Shown here: piece by piece, positions 35,101-47,586 of the stretch
Numbering within the stretch: position 1 is the first letter of the stretch
Layout of the letters: every line of letters begins with the position of its first letter
From: Aaosphaeria pasadenensis
Lineage: Eukaryota; Ascomycota; Dothideomycetes; Pleosporales
DNA: 64,000 bases
Assembly (NCBI GenBank): GCA_022813625.1
Contig: JAKLMB010000019.1
Coordinates: 620,001 to 684,000 of the forward strand
Reading direction: 5' to 3'
Notes under the pieces: model-generated
Database searches by the model: none
What the model was told of the DNA's origin: nothing
The model's input: only the letters and a program-made list of their open reading frames with translations
Made by a program: the position numbers and the translations under genes

Positions 35101-38100
35101 CCTCTGGGCCTTTTGCAAGGATGTATTCATTCGAACCTGTCTTGAAGCGATGGTGCATTTGTTTTATCGTTTTGACGAGATTCGCAAAGTTATCAAAGAC
35201 TTTGTGCATGACTAGCTGATGAGGAACCGCTAATCGAATGGCATCAGTTGCAATATCAAACGATTTATCATCAGTAATGGTATTGCCATATCGTCGTTTC
35301 GAATGCCGATAATCGATACGTAGAGATTTGACGCTCACAATTCTTGCCCAGACACGCTTGATGTGGGGGCTTTCGGCATACAGTCTCACCAAGCGTGATC
35401 TCAAGAAGGGATTGGTCCATCGGTGTCGTCCACCTTCCAGGCCATATATGTGCAACATCATCGGCGGATCCGAGGGCATGTTTGCTTTGATCTGGATAAA
35501 TTGCGCCTTGACGTCCACTGTAACGACTTCACGCTTCAACCCAGTCGCAGGATCGAGGTCATCATTGCTGTCCACAGAAGGGACTGCCAAGTGATGCCGC
35601 ATTTTCTCAGGTGACAAGGAGGCCTGTTGAGGCTCAGCGTTCCAATTGAATGAGCGTTGTAGAACTGATACCGCAATACCGACCGAAAAGTGACGATAGA
35701 GAGAGTAATGGAAGAACAAGCTCTGCAAGAAGGAATGTATGTGGAAGATTGGGCCTTGCTTATCGGAGGATGTAGAGAAGGCGACTTCCATTCGTGGCAG
35801 TGAAATGAATGGATCTTGCTCCCAGGTATCGGCAGCTTCCATAGCGAAGCCTTCGAGACCTTGCCAATGTAAAGTGAGTCGCCTACCGTCAGTACTATTG
35901 GCCAATTGCCGACGAGGGGAATTGGGTGATGAGGGCGTTGATGGGCGGAGCAAGTAATCGTCGCGGTTGATATTTCGACTAGGTGCTCGTCGTCTGACTG
36001 GTCGCACCTCTGACTCCTCCACCTTGCTCTGTCGGTACTCAGCCGTCCAACTTTCGAGGTGGAGGCCAACTCCCCTAGAACTTCTAGAAACCTCCGGATC
36101 AGCCCCTGCAACCTCCAAGTTGAAATCCGAGCCCTGTAGCTGAACATGCACCAGCCATGAAGGGAGTTTACGGAGAAAATTCAGCACTTTCTTCTTTGGG
36201 GCACCTCGTCTTCTCTTCATATCTTTCTGGATCTGGGATATGATTTGCCGTAGACCTTCACTAATCTCGGGTCGCACGACGTATACAGAGAAGGTTTGAG
36301 CAGTCCCGTTGACCATCACAATCACATCGGGCGATGCACTAAGCTGTATTTTGAGCTCGAGATAATCAGTCAAGAGAAGGTTGTGCTTCTCGCTGGACGC
36401 AGTCTGGTAGTACAATTGTTGCGAGTTCATCCTGAATGTGGAGATGAGAGCGTAATGTAATTCCCCGTCCGCAGCATGAGAAGATTCGACATCAAGAGAT
36501 ACGGAAGAGGAGGCAGATATAAGCAAATCGAATTCATCAGTGTTCTGCTTCTCAGGTTCCATAGGGGGGAGAGTAACGCGGACAACAGGCTCATGGATGG
36601 ATATTTTGATGCTGGCTTTGGGTAGAAGCCTACGCAATAGATACCTTTTCTGATTCCGTTGTAAGCTTTCTGGCTTCCGTCGAGTCTCGTAGTTGCGGAA
36701 CAAGGCCAGCAGAAGGGGAAGATGTTTTGGGTCGAGATCCAGGGATGGAGAAGTAACGACGAGGTTAGCGAATAGTATGTTTGTGTTTCGTTCGGCCATA
36801 TTCTTGTGATTGGAAAAATGTATCGTTTTCGATGGCAGGGTGGTATTGAGTGTCATCGTGGCCATGGGTATATAAAGAAGACGTTCTGGATGGTCATGAC
36901 CATCATCAATACCAACTGAAACTGAGATAGCCGCAAGAAGAGCCTGGTGGGCGATGTCATTGGGCGAGAAATACATGAGATGGGCGGGGCTACGTGGATC
37001 AAGGCGCAGGAGATCCATTCCCACCTCCTTCATAGACATGTTGAGAAAGATTGATGGCTCCGACCCATGGCTGCCTTTGATCTCTTTGGTCAGACCCAAG
37101 AAGCTTACTGCAAATTGGAATTCTTGAATGCCCCGAAGGATCGAGCTTGCGAACTCCTTCGAATCTGAAACGGTTCGTAGGAGACTCTCTTCCTGACTCG
37201 ATGGTTCGTCTGCTTCTGTTATGATGTCTGCTACAGAGGTACTTTGGTGTCCGTGCAGAGGTCCCTTTTGAGACGATGCAGCATGGCACTTCTTGGCCCG
37301 GCTGATGCATACCTTGACATCATCGTATGGGATGCTCAGTCTACCAAGCTTCAGTGCAATTGAAGCGTCACGGAGGCCGTCCAGTTCTTTATATAGCATT
37401 CCATGGATGTTCAACGCACAATGATCCAGCACTTCGGTAGAATCACCTCCGTCAGGGGTGAAGAAGATACTTCGTGCGGTCATTATCCACTCGGCAGGGC
37501 GCTGCTTTTTGGTCGGATCAGGTTTATGATGATTGAACAAACGGCTGCGGTCCACAGTCTTCCGGCGCGTATCTACAGCCATTGAAAAACTACCGATCTG
37601 GAGAGATCCTACATCGACAACGACAAGAGTCGTAGTCGTTGCAACCAAGTCCACGAGTCGAATCCATTTGATCTTGCGGTGGATGCGCTTTATTCGCTCC
37701 TTGAGTTTTGTCAACTTCTCCCATGTACGGCTCCGTCGGCTCTCCTCCATGTGTGCATCGTCAAGTTCCTCTTCCTCCTCGGATTCAGATGCATTAGGCC
37801 TGTTTTTCTTTAACTCGTCTGCAGGATCATTGCCCCATTTGGCCCATGTAGCTCTCTTATGCGGCCTATCGCCCAGTGTCTTCAGATCGAGTGTAACCTT
37901 CAATTCCGTCACGACCACACTGACCCAGGTGGGCTGCGCAAATGTTGGTCGGTGCAGTGTGAGGCCGAGGCCGCGAATCTCGATGCGCAGGCCGTCCTTT
38001 GGGGTTAAAGCGATCCGCCGAAGGCCTGATATGCCGATACGCTGGATGGAGATGCCAGTAACTACGCGGACGAAGGCAAAGAGGACGAAAGATAGGAGGT

Positions 38101-38149
38101 AGGCCAGAAGCAGCAGCCCCGCCATGAAGGTGGGTGTCGGAAGTGCCAT
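29191..38149 (-). CDS. FMP27: FMP27/BLTP2 (Hobbit)-type bridge-like lipid transfer protein
   Basis: Giant protein of about 2,936 residues in four exons: 38149-33886, 33832-33432, 33384-29410 and 29361-29191. The N-terminal membrane helix (residues 10-32) fits an ER anchor. Diagnostic parts are the hydrophobic-groove repeats, the segment GDVHLILKG joined to ARDPYMVTGHGAGF, and the WPPW motif (SAWPPWVPFEVLFDF, near residue 2,185). These are FMP27/Golgi-body-localisation domains. The family forms long channels that carry lipids between ER and plasma membrane contact sites. The first intron acceptor is ambiguous by one codon (33833 or 33836). The last intron (29362-29409, donor GTACGT, branch ACTAAC) overrides an apparent stop at 29398 and adds 56 residues. 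The frame upstream of 38149 lacks an ATG. Expected to be an essential-type housekeeping gene. Confidence 0.92.
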
Positions 38150-39558
38150 GTTGATCGACTTTGTCCCCGCATCGAAGATGCGAAGAGTGCGCCTGTGGAG
38201 CTCGTCTGGTGTTCGTAGCAGCGGTAGCAGAAGCAACCACTGCTAACGTGCAGATTAAAGGATCGGGATCGTTTTCGAAGCATCCGCGTGTGAGGGTATT
38301 AGGCTAGGAGAGAGCAACGTCAGACTAGGACGCGACGTTATCCGCACGCGGGAGACATGCGAGACTCGACAAATGTTGTTTGGACATAATCGGGGGCACG
38401 TCGGTAAGAAGTCGAAAAGGAGGCGAGAGAGGGGAGGGGAGGAAGCGAAGGGTACGGACTACGGAAGGCGACACATCGAGAGGCAATGGATTATCTATGA
38501 TTTTTTCTTCGGAGCCGTGCACAATGGTGGTGATGGCGATGGTTGTTGGGAGAAGATGATTATTATGCGAGTGGGTAGAAAGGTACCGTAGTGGCCGTAA
38601 TACACCCAGGTAGGTACAGTAGTAATCCGTACTACGAGGTATAATACAGCGTATTAACTTGCGTGGGGACGGAGAAAGCGGAGTTAGGGCCTGGGCTGAG
38701 TTGGGCGGCGGCGGCCACTCTCAAGACCCACGCCCAGTACTGAGTACTCCGTTGTTAGGTCAATATTATCAGTCCATTTGACATTTATTTCAATGTGTCA
38801 ACCATCCAATACATGTTCAATACTGAATTATTACATGAATGACTTCGAGAAACCAAATACCAGCATACGAGGCACGAGGTACTTACCTTGCCTTAACTAC
38901 ATGCGTGTGCAATGCACTTGAAGTAGTACCAACCTATGTAGGCTTGCCTGGTCATTTATGTGGAGTACAAGTACAAGTACTTGTAGGTAGTTGTCATATA
39001 CCCACTATGTAGGTACAATAATTGAAATGGGGAAATAAGTGACTAGGTACCTATGATCATACTTCAGGAACCTCGGTAGGTAGGTACCTAGGAAAGTTAA
39101 GGTGTGAGTACCTATTGTTATGAGTACCTGGTAGTAGTACCTGGTATTCGTGCCTCTTAGATCCAATCATCTTAATCAACATACTAAAGAACCTCGTATG
39201 AAGTTTTCTATCCCATCTGACTTTGCGAGTTGAATACCCAGTACCCAATATCCAAGGTGCCTACGTACGCAGTACCGATATGTACCTCAAATGAGTAGAG
39301 TCACATGACTCAATCCTCGTCATAATGACGTAAGTCCCTACTACGACTAGGCACCTAGGTAACCATGAGCTCTCAATCATTCAATAACATAACTACCTCG
39401 TACCTACTCTCTACTTTCTTCGTCCCTACATTGAACTGCCTTCAGGACATTCACTTCCTTCTTTCTGCTCGCAACGAAGCCAGACAATTTTCTGACCAAC
39501 TCGCCTTGCACTATACTCGTACTATCTCGTGATACCCCACGTTTTGCTACCATCCAAC
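38150..39558. other. Intergenic region upstream of FMP27 and the PLDc_N gene
   Basis: 1.4 kb between divergent starts. The right half is filled with TACCT/AGGTA repeats, listed separately. A CT-rich region precedes the FMP27 start. No gene is supported; ORFs at 38325-38591 are shadows or chance. Confidence 0.5.
38605..39415. repeat. Dispersed TACCT/AGGTA repeat cluster
   Basis: More than a dozen copies of TACCT or its complement AGGTA occur in about 800 bases. They are often stacked as GGTAGGTAGGTACCTAGG (near 39073) or as spaced TACCTGGTAGTAGTACCTGG (near 39124). The palindrome CAAGTACTTG lies near 38970. Copies are in both orientations with irregular spacing, so this is not a simple tandem repeat. 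Similar low-complexity tracts are common near fungal promoters. Confidence 0.6.
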
Positions 39559-39965
39559 ATGCTTCAACTCCTCTTCGCAGCCTTGCTCCAACTCTCGCTA
39601 TGCTTCCTTGTTGAAGCCTCCCCAATTACCACGCAAGGCACTGCCTGGCAAGGGCCAACTGGTGGTGGGATAGTGGGGTTCATTGTTCTCGTACTAGACA
39701 TCATTGCTTGGGGTAAGTCTTCGCATTCTCGCTACAAAATCCTTCATCTTCTCCATTACCTTGAATTACTACACTGCCCAATCATCATGACGCCTATGAC
39801 TTACGTTTACTAGTGGAAATCATAAAATCGAATCGCCCGCCCGTCAACAAAGTTATCTGGTGCCTCGTGGTTTTCCTCTTCCCCATCATCGGTATGATCA
39901 TCTACTACCTCTTCTCCAACCGCCAGTCGCACAATTCCGGAGGCTATGAGGCTATATCCACATAG
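39559..39965 (+). CDS. Small membrane protein with PLDc_N domain
   Basis: Two exons, 39559-39712 and 39814-39965, with a 101-base intron, encode 101 residues. The start is a signal peptide or first helix (MLQLLFAALLQLSLCFLVEA). After it come GGIVGFIVLVLDIIAW, then VEIIKSNRPPVNKVIWCLVV, FLFPIIGMIIYYLFSNR. This is the phospholipase D nuclease N-terminal domain (PF13396), a two-helix membrane module found alone in many small proteins. The function of stand-alone versions is unknown. The ATG at 39559 is chosen because the longer frame starts with GTG. Confidence 0.85.
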
Positions 39966-40647
39966 ATAGCACTACGTCAAGAGGAGGCACCGGTTATCCG
40001 AGGGATGGAACTTTGATTGCTTTCTCAAATTCAATATGAGAGGATGTGACTGAGACGAGATATTTCCTCCTGCTTTTCAGACATTTGGTACTGGTGCCCA
40101 AGCGAATTGATTACGATACACGTTGCTATGATCGCTTCTGGCAAACCTACTGCTGTTGTTAGTATTTTCTATTATGGATCAAGCGTTTTCCTTCTGTCAA
40201 ATCCACTTCTTAACTCATAGCCTAATCTTTGCGATGTTGAAACCATTTCTCTTGCTGCTGCTCCACCGATCTCGTGCTGAAAGATGACATCTAAGAACTT
40301 CTGATTCTGGAAGTCTGTGAATATTGGATGTAGGCTACCAGACTGCGACATTGGTTCGCGTTTATAAGTACCTAGGGTGCTAGTTTTTCGAGAGTTTGTT
40401 TGTTGCATGATGAACCCCACGGGTGAACCCCACAGAAGGAACCCCGCATCGACCTAATGTATGCACATCCAGGTTGGCAAAAGCAATTATATTACCTCGT
40501 ATTTCAACCTCACGGCACGTGGCCAAGGGCAGCAATATAAATGCTTCAAGTTATATGTTGCCCTAGGTGTTTGTGCCTTGCCAGAGTACCTATTCATTGA
40601 CATCGGTATTTGTCTCTCGGCTGTATCAACATTGGATCGGCGCAGTC
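39966..40647. promoter_or_regulatory. Intergenic/promoter of the AsaB-like gene, TATA-like box at 40536-40542
   Basis: 682 bases. TATAAAT at 40536-40542 is about 106 bases before the ATG at 40648. Short ORFs here are not supported. Confidence 0.35.
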
Positions 40648-41707
40648 ATGAGTACAGACAGAACTGCACTAGACGCATCGATTTCTATATCACCACGTGA
40701 GGATACCACAATGTCGCCAGTACGAAACGTGCAGACAACACTGAACTACTATCGAAATCCTGGTGATGGTTCACCGCCGACCCCAGTATATGTTGGCGGG
40801 TAAGAGATCAATTCCTCGTTGACCTCCGATCATCAGGTAGCGATGCAAATAATAAGTGGTAGCGACTAAGTTCGAGAATAGGAACACCGTGCAGAACGAA
40901 AGGCCGACTATTCCAGTGCCTGTCACAATACAAGATGTAACAGGATCGGAAAAAGATTTCACCCTGCACACGCACGGGTTTCAGTTCATCAAGCATGAAA
41001 GTGTCATGAAGCTATTTGATTCCGAAAGTGAGATAAAGGAAGGATACTACCCCGAATGCGTGGATCTGTATAAGAAAATGTTGGTAAATCTCGGGGGAAT
41101 GCTTTAGTTTTGCGTTTACTTGTAACTAAGCCAGCTTCATAGAACCGGTGCATCTCGGGTCCTGATCTTCGGTCATCTTGTTCGGCGAGGTCCAACACAC
41201 TGGCATTCACTAGGGAACGGAAACGCAGCAAACAAGGGACCACTTCACCGCGTCCATGTCGACCAATCTTATGCCGGGGCAGAGCTCATACTTCGCAAAC
41301 AGCTTCTCGATGAAGCCGAATCCACCTTAGCTCGAGGAAATCGCTGGCAAATCGTGAACCTCTGGAGACCCGTCAGTACGATATTCAAAGATCCGCTTGC
41401 TGTTGCAGCGGCAGCATCAATTTCTGAGGACGATCTGGTAGAGGCAAAAGTGGTATACACAAACCAGCCTCCTCCGTGGAACCGGAACGAAACTTGGGCA
41501 GTTCAACCAGACCAAGGCCATTCGTGGTTCTTCAAAAATGAGCAGAAGCCCGTTGATGTCTTGTTAATCAAGTGTTTCGACAGCGACAAGAAGGTGGGCG
41601 TGGCTAGGCGAGCGCCTCATTGCGCCTTCAGAGACCCTGAACGCGAAGGCCATATCTGGAACGATAGAGAAAGCATTGAAGTACGGGCACTTCTTTTCTA
41701 CAATTAA
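40648..41707 (+). CDS. AsaB/GA4-desaturase/CmcJ-like family protein
   Basis: Three exons, 40648-40799, 40882-41083 and 41135-41707, total 309 codons (308 residues), matching the usual family length. The N-terminal block is TTLNYY...SPPTPVYVGG, then PVPVTIQDVTG and HGFQFIKHES. TGASRVLIFGHLVRR, then HRVHVDQSYAGA (an H-x-D motif) and IVNLWRPVSTIFKDPLAV follow. These are the family's constant motifs. Members occur in fungal metabolite clusters as putative hydroxylases or desaturases. The biochemical reaction is poorly established. The first intron acceptor (40881) was chosen because nearer AGs give stops or the wrong phase. The gene precedes the convergent inositol-type transporter. Confidence 0.85.
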
Positions 41708-42045
41708 TTGAAAGATACACATGAGTGCTTTACCAATTTATGGGTAGGGGTTAGGGGTTCTCTTCGCGTGTACAGATCAACGTACTTTCGGTTTTTCGTT
41801 GCAGGTCACCAGTCAATATGTCTAGCTCAGGTATATTGGGTTGTGCGGTTCCCATAGATAATATAGTCCTTACTTACAATGCTATAATACAACAATCATG
41901 TAAGATCTCACAAAGCTGTTAAACCCTGAATGATGTACAAAGATCCCCCCCCTGGACCAATGAACCCGTTTCCGAATCGCAATGTCCACCATGTCTAGTC
42001 AGCCTTTGACCCCGCACACGATCTAGGCACTCTTGTGCTGTCTGC
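41708..42045. other. Convergent intergenic region
   Basis: 338 bases between two 3' ends. AT-rich, nothing recognised. Confidence 0.5.
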
Positions 42046-43822
42046 TCAATGAGCAAAACTCTGCTGGGTATTCATCTTAGCGAATGCCTTGTTCTCCTTC
42101 TGCCACTTTCGTGCATATCCGACTCCAAATCCATGTGCGAAGACCTCACGGATTGCCTCAAGTGGCATGCCCTTGGCCTCGGGGAAGCAGAAGAACACGA
42201 AAACCCATCCTATGAAGCAGATGGCACTGTAAAAGCCAAAAGCGCCGCTCGGTGAAACTATTAGTTGTTAGCATAAGAAAATTCGTATCACAAACTCGGT
42301 ACATACTGCCTTTCATCATGCTCAGGAAAGTCGAAGCAATGATGATGTTTGTGGACCAGCAAGTGACAGTGTTAAGCATAGTGCCCACAGCGCGGACTTC
42401 CATGGGGATAAGCTCGGTGCCAATCCAAGCGATAGTGGCCACACCGCTAGAGTAGCAAGCAACAAAGCAGATGATGGTGACGATAACGACGATTCCGGGC
42501 CATCCGACGGTATCCGATTGAACTTCAAGTGTGTGCCTGTCGATGGGAATGTAGGCGAAGGAGACGGCAGCAATGACCAAGCAAACGACCATGCCAGCAA
42601 TAGTGACGAGAAGAATGCGACGACGGCCAAACTTGTCAACGATGACAAGATTGACGAAAGAGAAGACGAAATTGGTGGCCGAGACAGTGATGGCGACCGC
42701 AGTGGCGTTGTTGAAGCCAACAATCTTGAAGAGAGTTGCAGAGTAATACATCAACGTGTTAAAGCCTGTTTGTTCGATTAGTCGGATCCCCATTTACCAG
42801 AATTGAATATTATAAACTAACCCGATAGTTGAGAGATGGCCATGATGATGCATGCAGTGAGAACAGCACGGCCCGTGGCTGCGTTGGTAAAGATGCGCCC
42901 AAGAGTCTTGATGATTGAATCGTCCACCATGGTCTGAGTGGCTTCGCTGATGCTGATTTCAATACTGGCGATCTTGGCCCGACGTTGATCATGCGTGGAT
43001 GTTGGATAGATTCTCTTCAGGACTGTCTCGGCTTCATCGACCTTTCCATGTGAGACGAGTTGTCGTGGCGACTCAGGGCAGAGGAACAGCAGTCCGGCAA
43101 GTAGGATAGCAGGAGCGGCACCGATGGCTACAGTTGCTCGCCATGCCTGTGAAGTCTCTGGATTGCCTACTTGGGCAAACCCAGCGCCGAGCGAGGAAGC
43201 TAAGAACTGACCGAAGGTCACGGACATGTTGTTGAAGGCGACCATGCGTCCACGATATTTTGCTGGGGCAAGTTCGGAAATGTAGAGGGGCACAATCATG
43301 GCTGCGCTGCCGACACCGAGGCCAACAACAAATCGTCCGACGGCGAATTGAGGTACGTGGTATGCCGCAGTTTGCAGTACAGTTCCGATGACGAAGACAA
43401 TGCATGCAAGCCAGATAGGAAGCTTCCGGCCATACTTGTCAGCCATAAGACCGGCGAAAACGGCACCGACGAGGGCTCCTCCAGATGTCAAAGAAGTGAC
43501 AAGCTCTTGTTCAGAGGAGCTGAGTTCATGGCCGAGTGAAGTACCAATGGTGACAAGGACAGCAGAAATGTATCCGGTATCATAGCCTGTCCAAGACGTC
43601 AATATTTGCGATCCCGGGGTACGATCATCAGTGCAGCTTTGCGGACCTACCGAATAAGAGACCACCAAGGGAAACTGTGATGGAAATCAGCCACGCAGCC
43701 TTGGATGCAGCAGTGGCTTCAATTCCTGACAATTCTTCTATCTGAGAATGTGGGTCTTGTACGGTATCGACCTTCTCGATCTGCTCGTCGACCCCCGCGA
43801 ATTTGGTGCTCTTCTCAGACAT
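42046..43822 (-). CDS. MFS sugar transporter, myo-inositol transporter-like
   Basis: Plasma-membrane proton-symport type transporter of 535 residues in four exons: 43822-43651, 43586-42822, 42765-42307 and 42257-42046. Joining exons 1 and 2 gives LLFGYDTGYISAVL, the first-helix signature of ITR-type inositol carriers. Further motifs are ADKYGRK (loop 2-3), PLYISELAPAKYRGR, FLCPESPRQL, FNTLMYYSATLF, DKFGRRR and PEAKGMPLEAIREVF. This order is standard for the sugar porter family and closest to inositol transporters. The true substrate could be another polyol or sugar. The gene is near a Gfo/Idh/MocA dehydrogenase 10 kb away, a family that includes inositol dehydrogenases, but the link is only suggestive. 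Confidence 0.87.
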
Positions 43823-45318
43823 TGCGCCTGTGGTAGGGGTGGATAGGAGGAAGACTTGTGAGTTGTGTCTCGAATACTCGAGGAGCAGTGATTTATACGA
43901 GAAAGCTGTGTTGTACGTTTAGTACTGGAGATGCGCGATCGTCCCAAAGGCGAAGACTGTTGAGTGATGAACAATTATTCGACATGGAAATGATTGTCTT
44001 ATTTATGCTTCTACGAATAGTTAGAGAAGACAGGCCGCTATACGCCGCCCTGGCCCAAGAACGTGCAAAGGTGTACGCCTCTTGGGAGAGGAGAGTGGAA
44101 AGCAGGTACAATGAAGCATGTCCGCTTGGGTGGGGACTGAGGGATTGCTACGTTGGGACGACCCTAGCGTCCGGAAGGAATGTTGTGCGCCGATAGCTTC
44201 TCCGAGATGCTGGGGGATCTCTGGGGATTGTGGGGGAATGACGGCAATGACGCTGGTAGCCTGGTACGGTGTTTTGAGATGGTAGGGATCCCCCATCCGA
44301 CGTTTGCAATGATTGCGGGGATAGGTACCGTACATAGGCATCTGCAGTCGATTCCTATGCAGTCTGCGTGCCTCTGACTCGCCCTCATCCTAAAACGCCT
44401 CGTGTCAATCTCGCCAAAGCTGCCGCCCCTCATGGCCTCATACAAGCATACACAAGTACAAAGTAACGCTCAATAATCCCTTAGGCGACATTGGCCAGGT
44501 TGATCGGGATCACATGAAGGCATGGGCGTTCATTTACTAGGCATCTCATTGGCTCGTTATCCTTCGATAAGAGTCTGGATCGAAAGTCGGAATTCATTTC
44601 TATACACAAAGCCCTCCGAGCCGCGCTATCCCCCAGAGCCTCATCTCTTCTGGCCTAAACAACTCCGTTTATGCCTCGATTAGGCTTGCTCCAACCATTT
44701 CTAGATCGAGCGATCCGGTCTACGCTAATCACATGGACTTGGCTGCGCTCAATGCTGCCACTTCTGGACCATTTGTACAATAATCACCATCACCGTCCCC
44801 TTCAGCTCTCTTGGCCCTAGAGCTCAATTCTGAAACTGGCTACAGTCAGGTACTGTAATATGGTCGTCCATTGTGCCTCTGCACTACATCATCATACACA
44901 GAAGGAACTGCAGACTCAACTATAATAGCGTGTATTGAACACTGACTCTTGCAGTTCACCTCGATAGTGATCATCATGAACCTTTGAGGAAAAATGCACG
45001 CCACTGTTTGCATATTCCACGCCTTGTCTAGATCAAAAAGCATGAGAAGCGAAGGCATGTAGCCGTAAATGATAGATGAGATAACTGTAGGTGTTATTGA
45101 TGCAGGCAAGAAGCAACAGATTCATGTGTAGATGGAATAATTCATTTAGATTCTATATCACAATGCTAGCCCCGCCAAATAGTCTGCACTGAGAAAGATA
45201 TGCCCTCATCTGGCCCGAAACGCCGCCAATGCTGTTCCCCTGATGTTATTCTCCTGATGCTGTTCCTCATACACGCAATAAGTTCGTCCATATGCCGATT
45301 TTATCTTCGTTGCAACGC
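43823..45318. other. Intergenic region upstream of the transporter
   Basis: 1.5 kb between the transporter start and the P450 3' end. Several ORFs of 60-110 codons overlap on both strands with no family features. I see no gene here. Confidence 0.45.
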
Positions 45319-46905
45319 TCAAACGGTTGTATTATTTGTTGATTCCCTTCTCCAAATCTTGACAGGCATATCTTCAAGCAACCAATTCATGCCCTCGCAT
45401 CGTTTCAGCTCAAAGTCGGGTTTGCTAAGAGCAAACCCATATCTCTTCAAGACGCTTGCCAATACAACGGTCTGTTCGAGATAGGAGATATTTCGACCAA
45501 TGCAGCCACGTGCTCCTGCAGAGAATGTGATGAAGTATGGCTGAAGCGCTTTGCCTTCTTCACCCAACCACCGTTCAGGGATGTACTGATCTGCTTGTGG
45601 GAAGGTTCTTTCGCAGCGGTGAGCAACGAGCGCCGACATAGAGACAGAAACGCCTCCTGGAATGTAATCTCCAAGGATGTTTGTGCCATCAGGAGGTGTT
45701 TCACGACCGAGATTTTGAGGAGTTGGTGGAAACAGTCGCAAGGATTCGTCAATGCAGGCCCGCAAATACGGTAGATGCTTGACTTTGTCATGACTGATCA
45801 CTCCGCTCTCGTCTTCCTCCTCATCGTCTTCTAGAGCTGCATCGATCTCTTCAACAACCTTCTGCATGGCAGTGGGATTCTTCAAAAGTTGGTATAGAAC
45901 GTTTGTCATCGCAATCGCCGTGGTGACACTGCCCGCGTTCATCATGATGTTGATCTCCGCAACGATTTCACCCCATTCTAGGTTATTGGGGTGGCCATTT
46001 TTGTCTTCCATCAAGGCTTGGAAGAAGTCGTCCAACTTCTCTCCTGCACGATAGCGTTGTAGTCGGCGATGTGCGAGCTCGGTTGGAATCCCATCCCACT
46101 TTGTGGCGAGCTTCCCCATTCGACCGTAGTATGGAATGACGTTCGATAGTTTGTTGAGTAAAGGGTAGCTCTGATATGAGTACAAAAGCAATGACTGCTT
46201 GATATTGCTTCCATAAAGACATTCGCGGAGATTACAATCATACGTTGAACCATCTGTGCGGCGACCCTGGATGCTGTCGTTTCCTTGGTCAAGGAAACCC
46301 AGCTTCTCGGAAATACCAATGTCTGCGATAGCGTCGAGGGAGAAGAAGTTGGTCCAGGCTCGATAGTCGAGGTTGACGTCTTCCGGTTTCGGGATCGCAC
46401 CCTTAGCCAACGGCTCGGTGCAACATGTGTCAAAATGCTTCAACATGCGTAGTGTTTTATCTGCAACCTTATGTTCCCATCCTTCAAGGTTCTTGATAGC
46501 GTATGCAGCACTGAGTACCTTCCTCTTTCTCTGATGATCGTGCTTGTCCACGACGTCGGCAAGATGGTAATGAGTTCCAGCTCCGGCGATATAAGTCTGG
46601 TCCTTGGTGCAGGGAGTGTTATGTCCGTAGATGTCCTTGATTGCACGGACATCCCCATATGACAATGAACTTGGGCCGGTTCGAATCACCGGGTGAGTTT
46701 TGTGCAACTTGGCGAGGTATGTTGAGCGGGCGTGACTGTGTGCTACTATCATGAAGGGGATATTTGATATTCCCGACAGAGGATGCATGTTGGGATAACG
46801 TCGAAGGCCCTTGGCATCGCGGAAATAAACAATAACCGGATACACAACGAAGTAAACAAGCAAGCAGGCTCCAAGAGCCGCAGCATAAGGTGTTGACACG
46901 AACAT
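45319..46905 (-). CDS. Cytochrome P450 monooxygenase with unusual I-helix
   Basis: Single-exon class II P450 of 528 residues with an N-terminal membrane anchor (residues 7-27). The ExxR pair is E387-R390 (ESLR), and the PERF-like motif is PERW. The heme loop FSAGARGCIG has its Cys ligand at residue 468. The I-helix reads NAGSVTTA, so Val327 stands where most P450s have an acidic residue (AGxD/ETT). The enzyme shares a 681-base promoter with a divergent P450 reductase, strongly suggesting a dedicated redox pair. It is presumably ER-bound. The subfamily and substrate cannot be assigned by eye; linkage to an inositol-type transporter and a Zn2Cys6 regulator suggests a small pathway. Confidence 0.92.
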   Translation of the reverse strand: MFVSTPYAAALGACLLVYFVVYPVIVYFRDAKGLRRYPNMHPLSGISNIPFMIVAHSHARSTYLAKLHKTHPVIRTGPSSLSYGDVRAIKDIYGHNTPCTKDQTYIAGAGTHYHLADVVDKHDHQRKRKVLSAAYAIKNLEGWEHKVADKTLRMLKHFDTCCTEPLAKGAIPKPEDVNLDYRAWTNFFSLDAIADIGISEKLGFLDQGNDSIQGRRTDGSTYDCNLRECLYGSNIKQSLLLYSYQSYPLLNKLSNVIPYYGRMGKLATKWDGIPTELAHRRLQRYRAGEKLDDFFQALMEDKNGHPNNLEWGEIVAEINIMMNAGSVTTAIAMTNVLYQLLKNPTAMQKVVEEIDAALEDDEEEDESGVISHDKVKHLPYLRACIDESLRLFPPTPQNLGRETPPDGTNILGDYIPGGVSVSMSALVAHRCERTFPQADQYIPERWLGEEGKALQPYFITFSAGARGCIGRNISYLEQTVVLASVLKRYGFALSKPDFELKRCEGMNWLLEDMPVKIWRRESTNNTTV

Positions 46906-47586
46906 GATTGAAAGCCTCGTGTGACGAGTTGACGATGTTGGAATGCTGTTGGAATGAATGTCACGTAGATGTAGAAAGCCGGTCTTTTAATCTTGTACCT
47001 TTCGTTTACATATTACAGATTTCTACGATGGTCCATCGAGTTGGGAAGCCTAGGATGGAAATTATCTTGACCAGAATTGTGTGTCTGAATGGGGAAACGA
47101 GCCTATTTTAGTTAGATCTACGCACATATTTGGTGGGGAACAGTGGAGGAAATCCAAGTCTGGAGTGTGGGGTATTTCGGGTTGTAGATCTTTGCGAAAC
47201 TCTAGACGATTACGTAGAGAGGGGCTCTTTGATAATATTTCTAGATTGAGAAATTCGTAGTCTCCGTTGAGCACCTGGGTAGCAATCAACGTGATACTGG
47301 GCCTTACTACTCGTACTCCGTAAGGTCTTTGCAAATATAGATACGAAATCCGTTATAACCACATTAAGGTATTGAATATTCAAACTCAGAAGGGTAGTTC
47401 CTGGAAAGTGATCTCGCATGCGACACCCATTGTACAATAAAAGTCGTGCATCCCGGACTTGAGCTGCTAATATCCACTGAACTTCTTCTTTACTCTTGAG
47501 ACTTGGGATTGTTCGACTGTCCTTAGGACTTGGAACCCGTCTATATCGTATTGTTACCATATCGCCAGGAGTTGTACATATTCATC
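46906..47586. promoter_or_regulatory. Bidirectional promoter of P450 and its reductase
   Basis: 681 bases between divergent ATGs. A direct repeat TGTTGGAATG occurs at 46937-46946 and 46948-46957, close to the P450 start. No TATA box is clear. Confidence 0.45.

Noticed and set aside
40801..40881. AsaB-like gene considered broken because the frame stops after VYVGG
   Set aside because: A GT-AG intron at 40800-40881 restores phase and family motifs on both sides.
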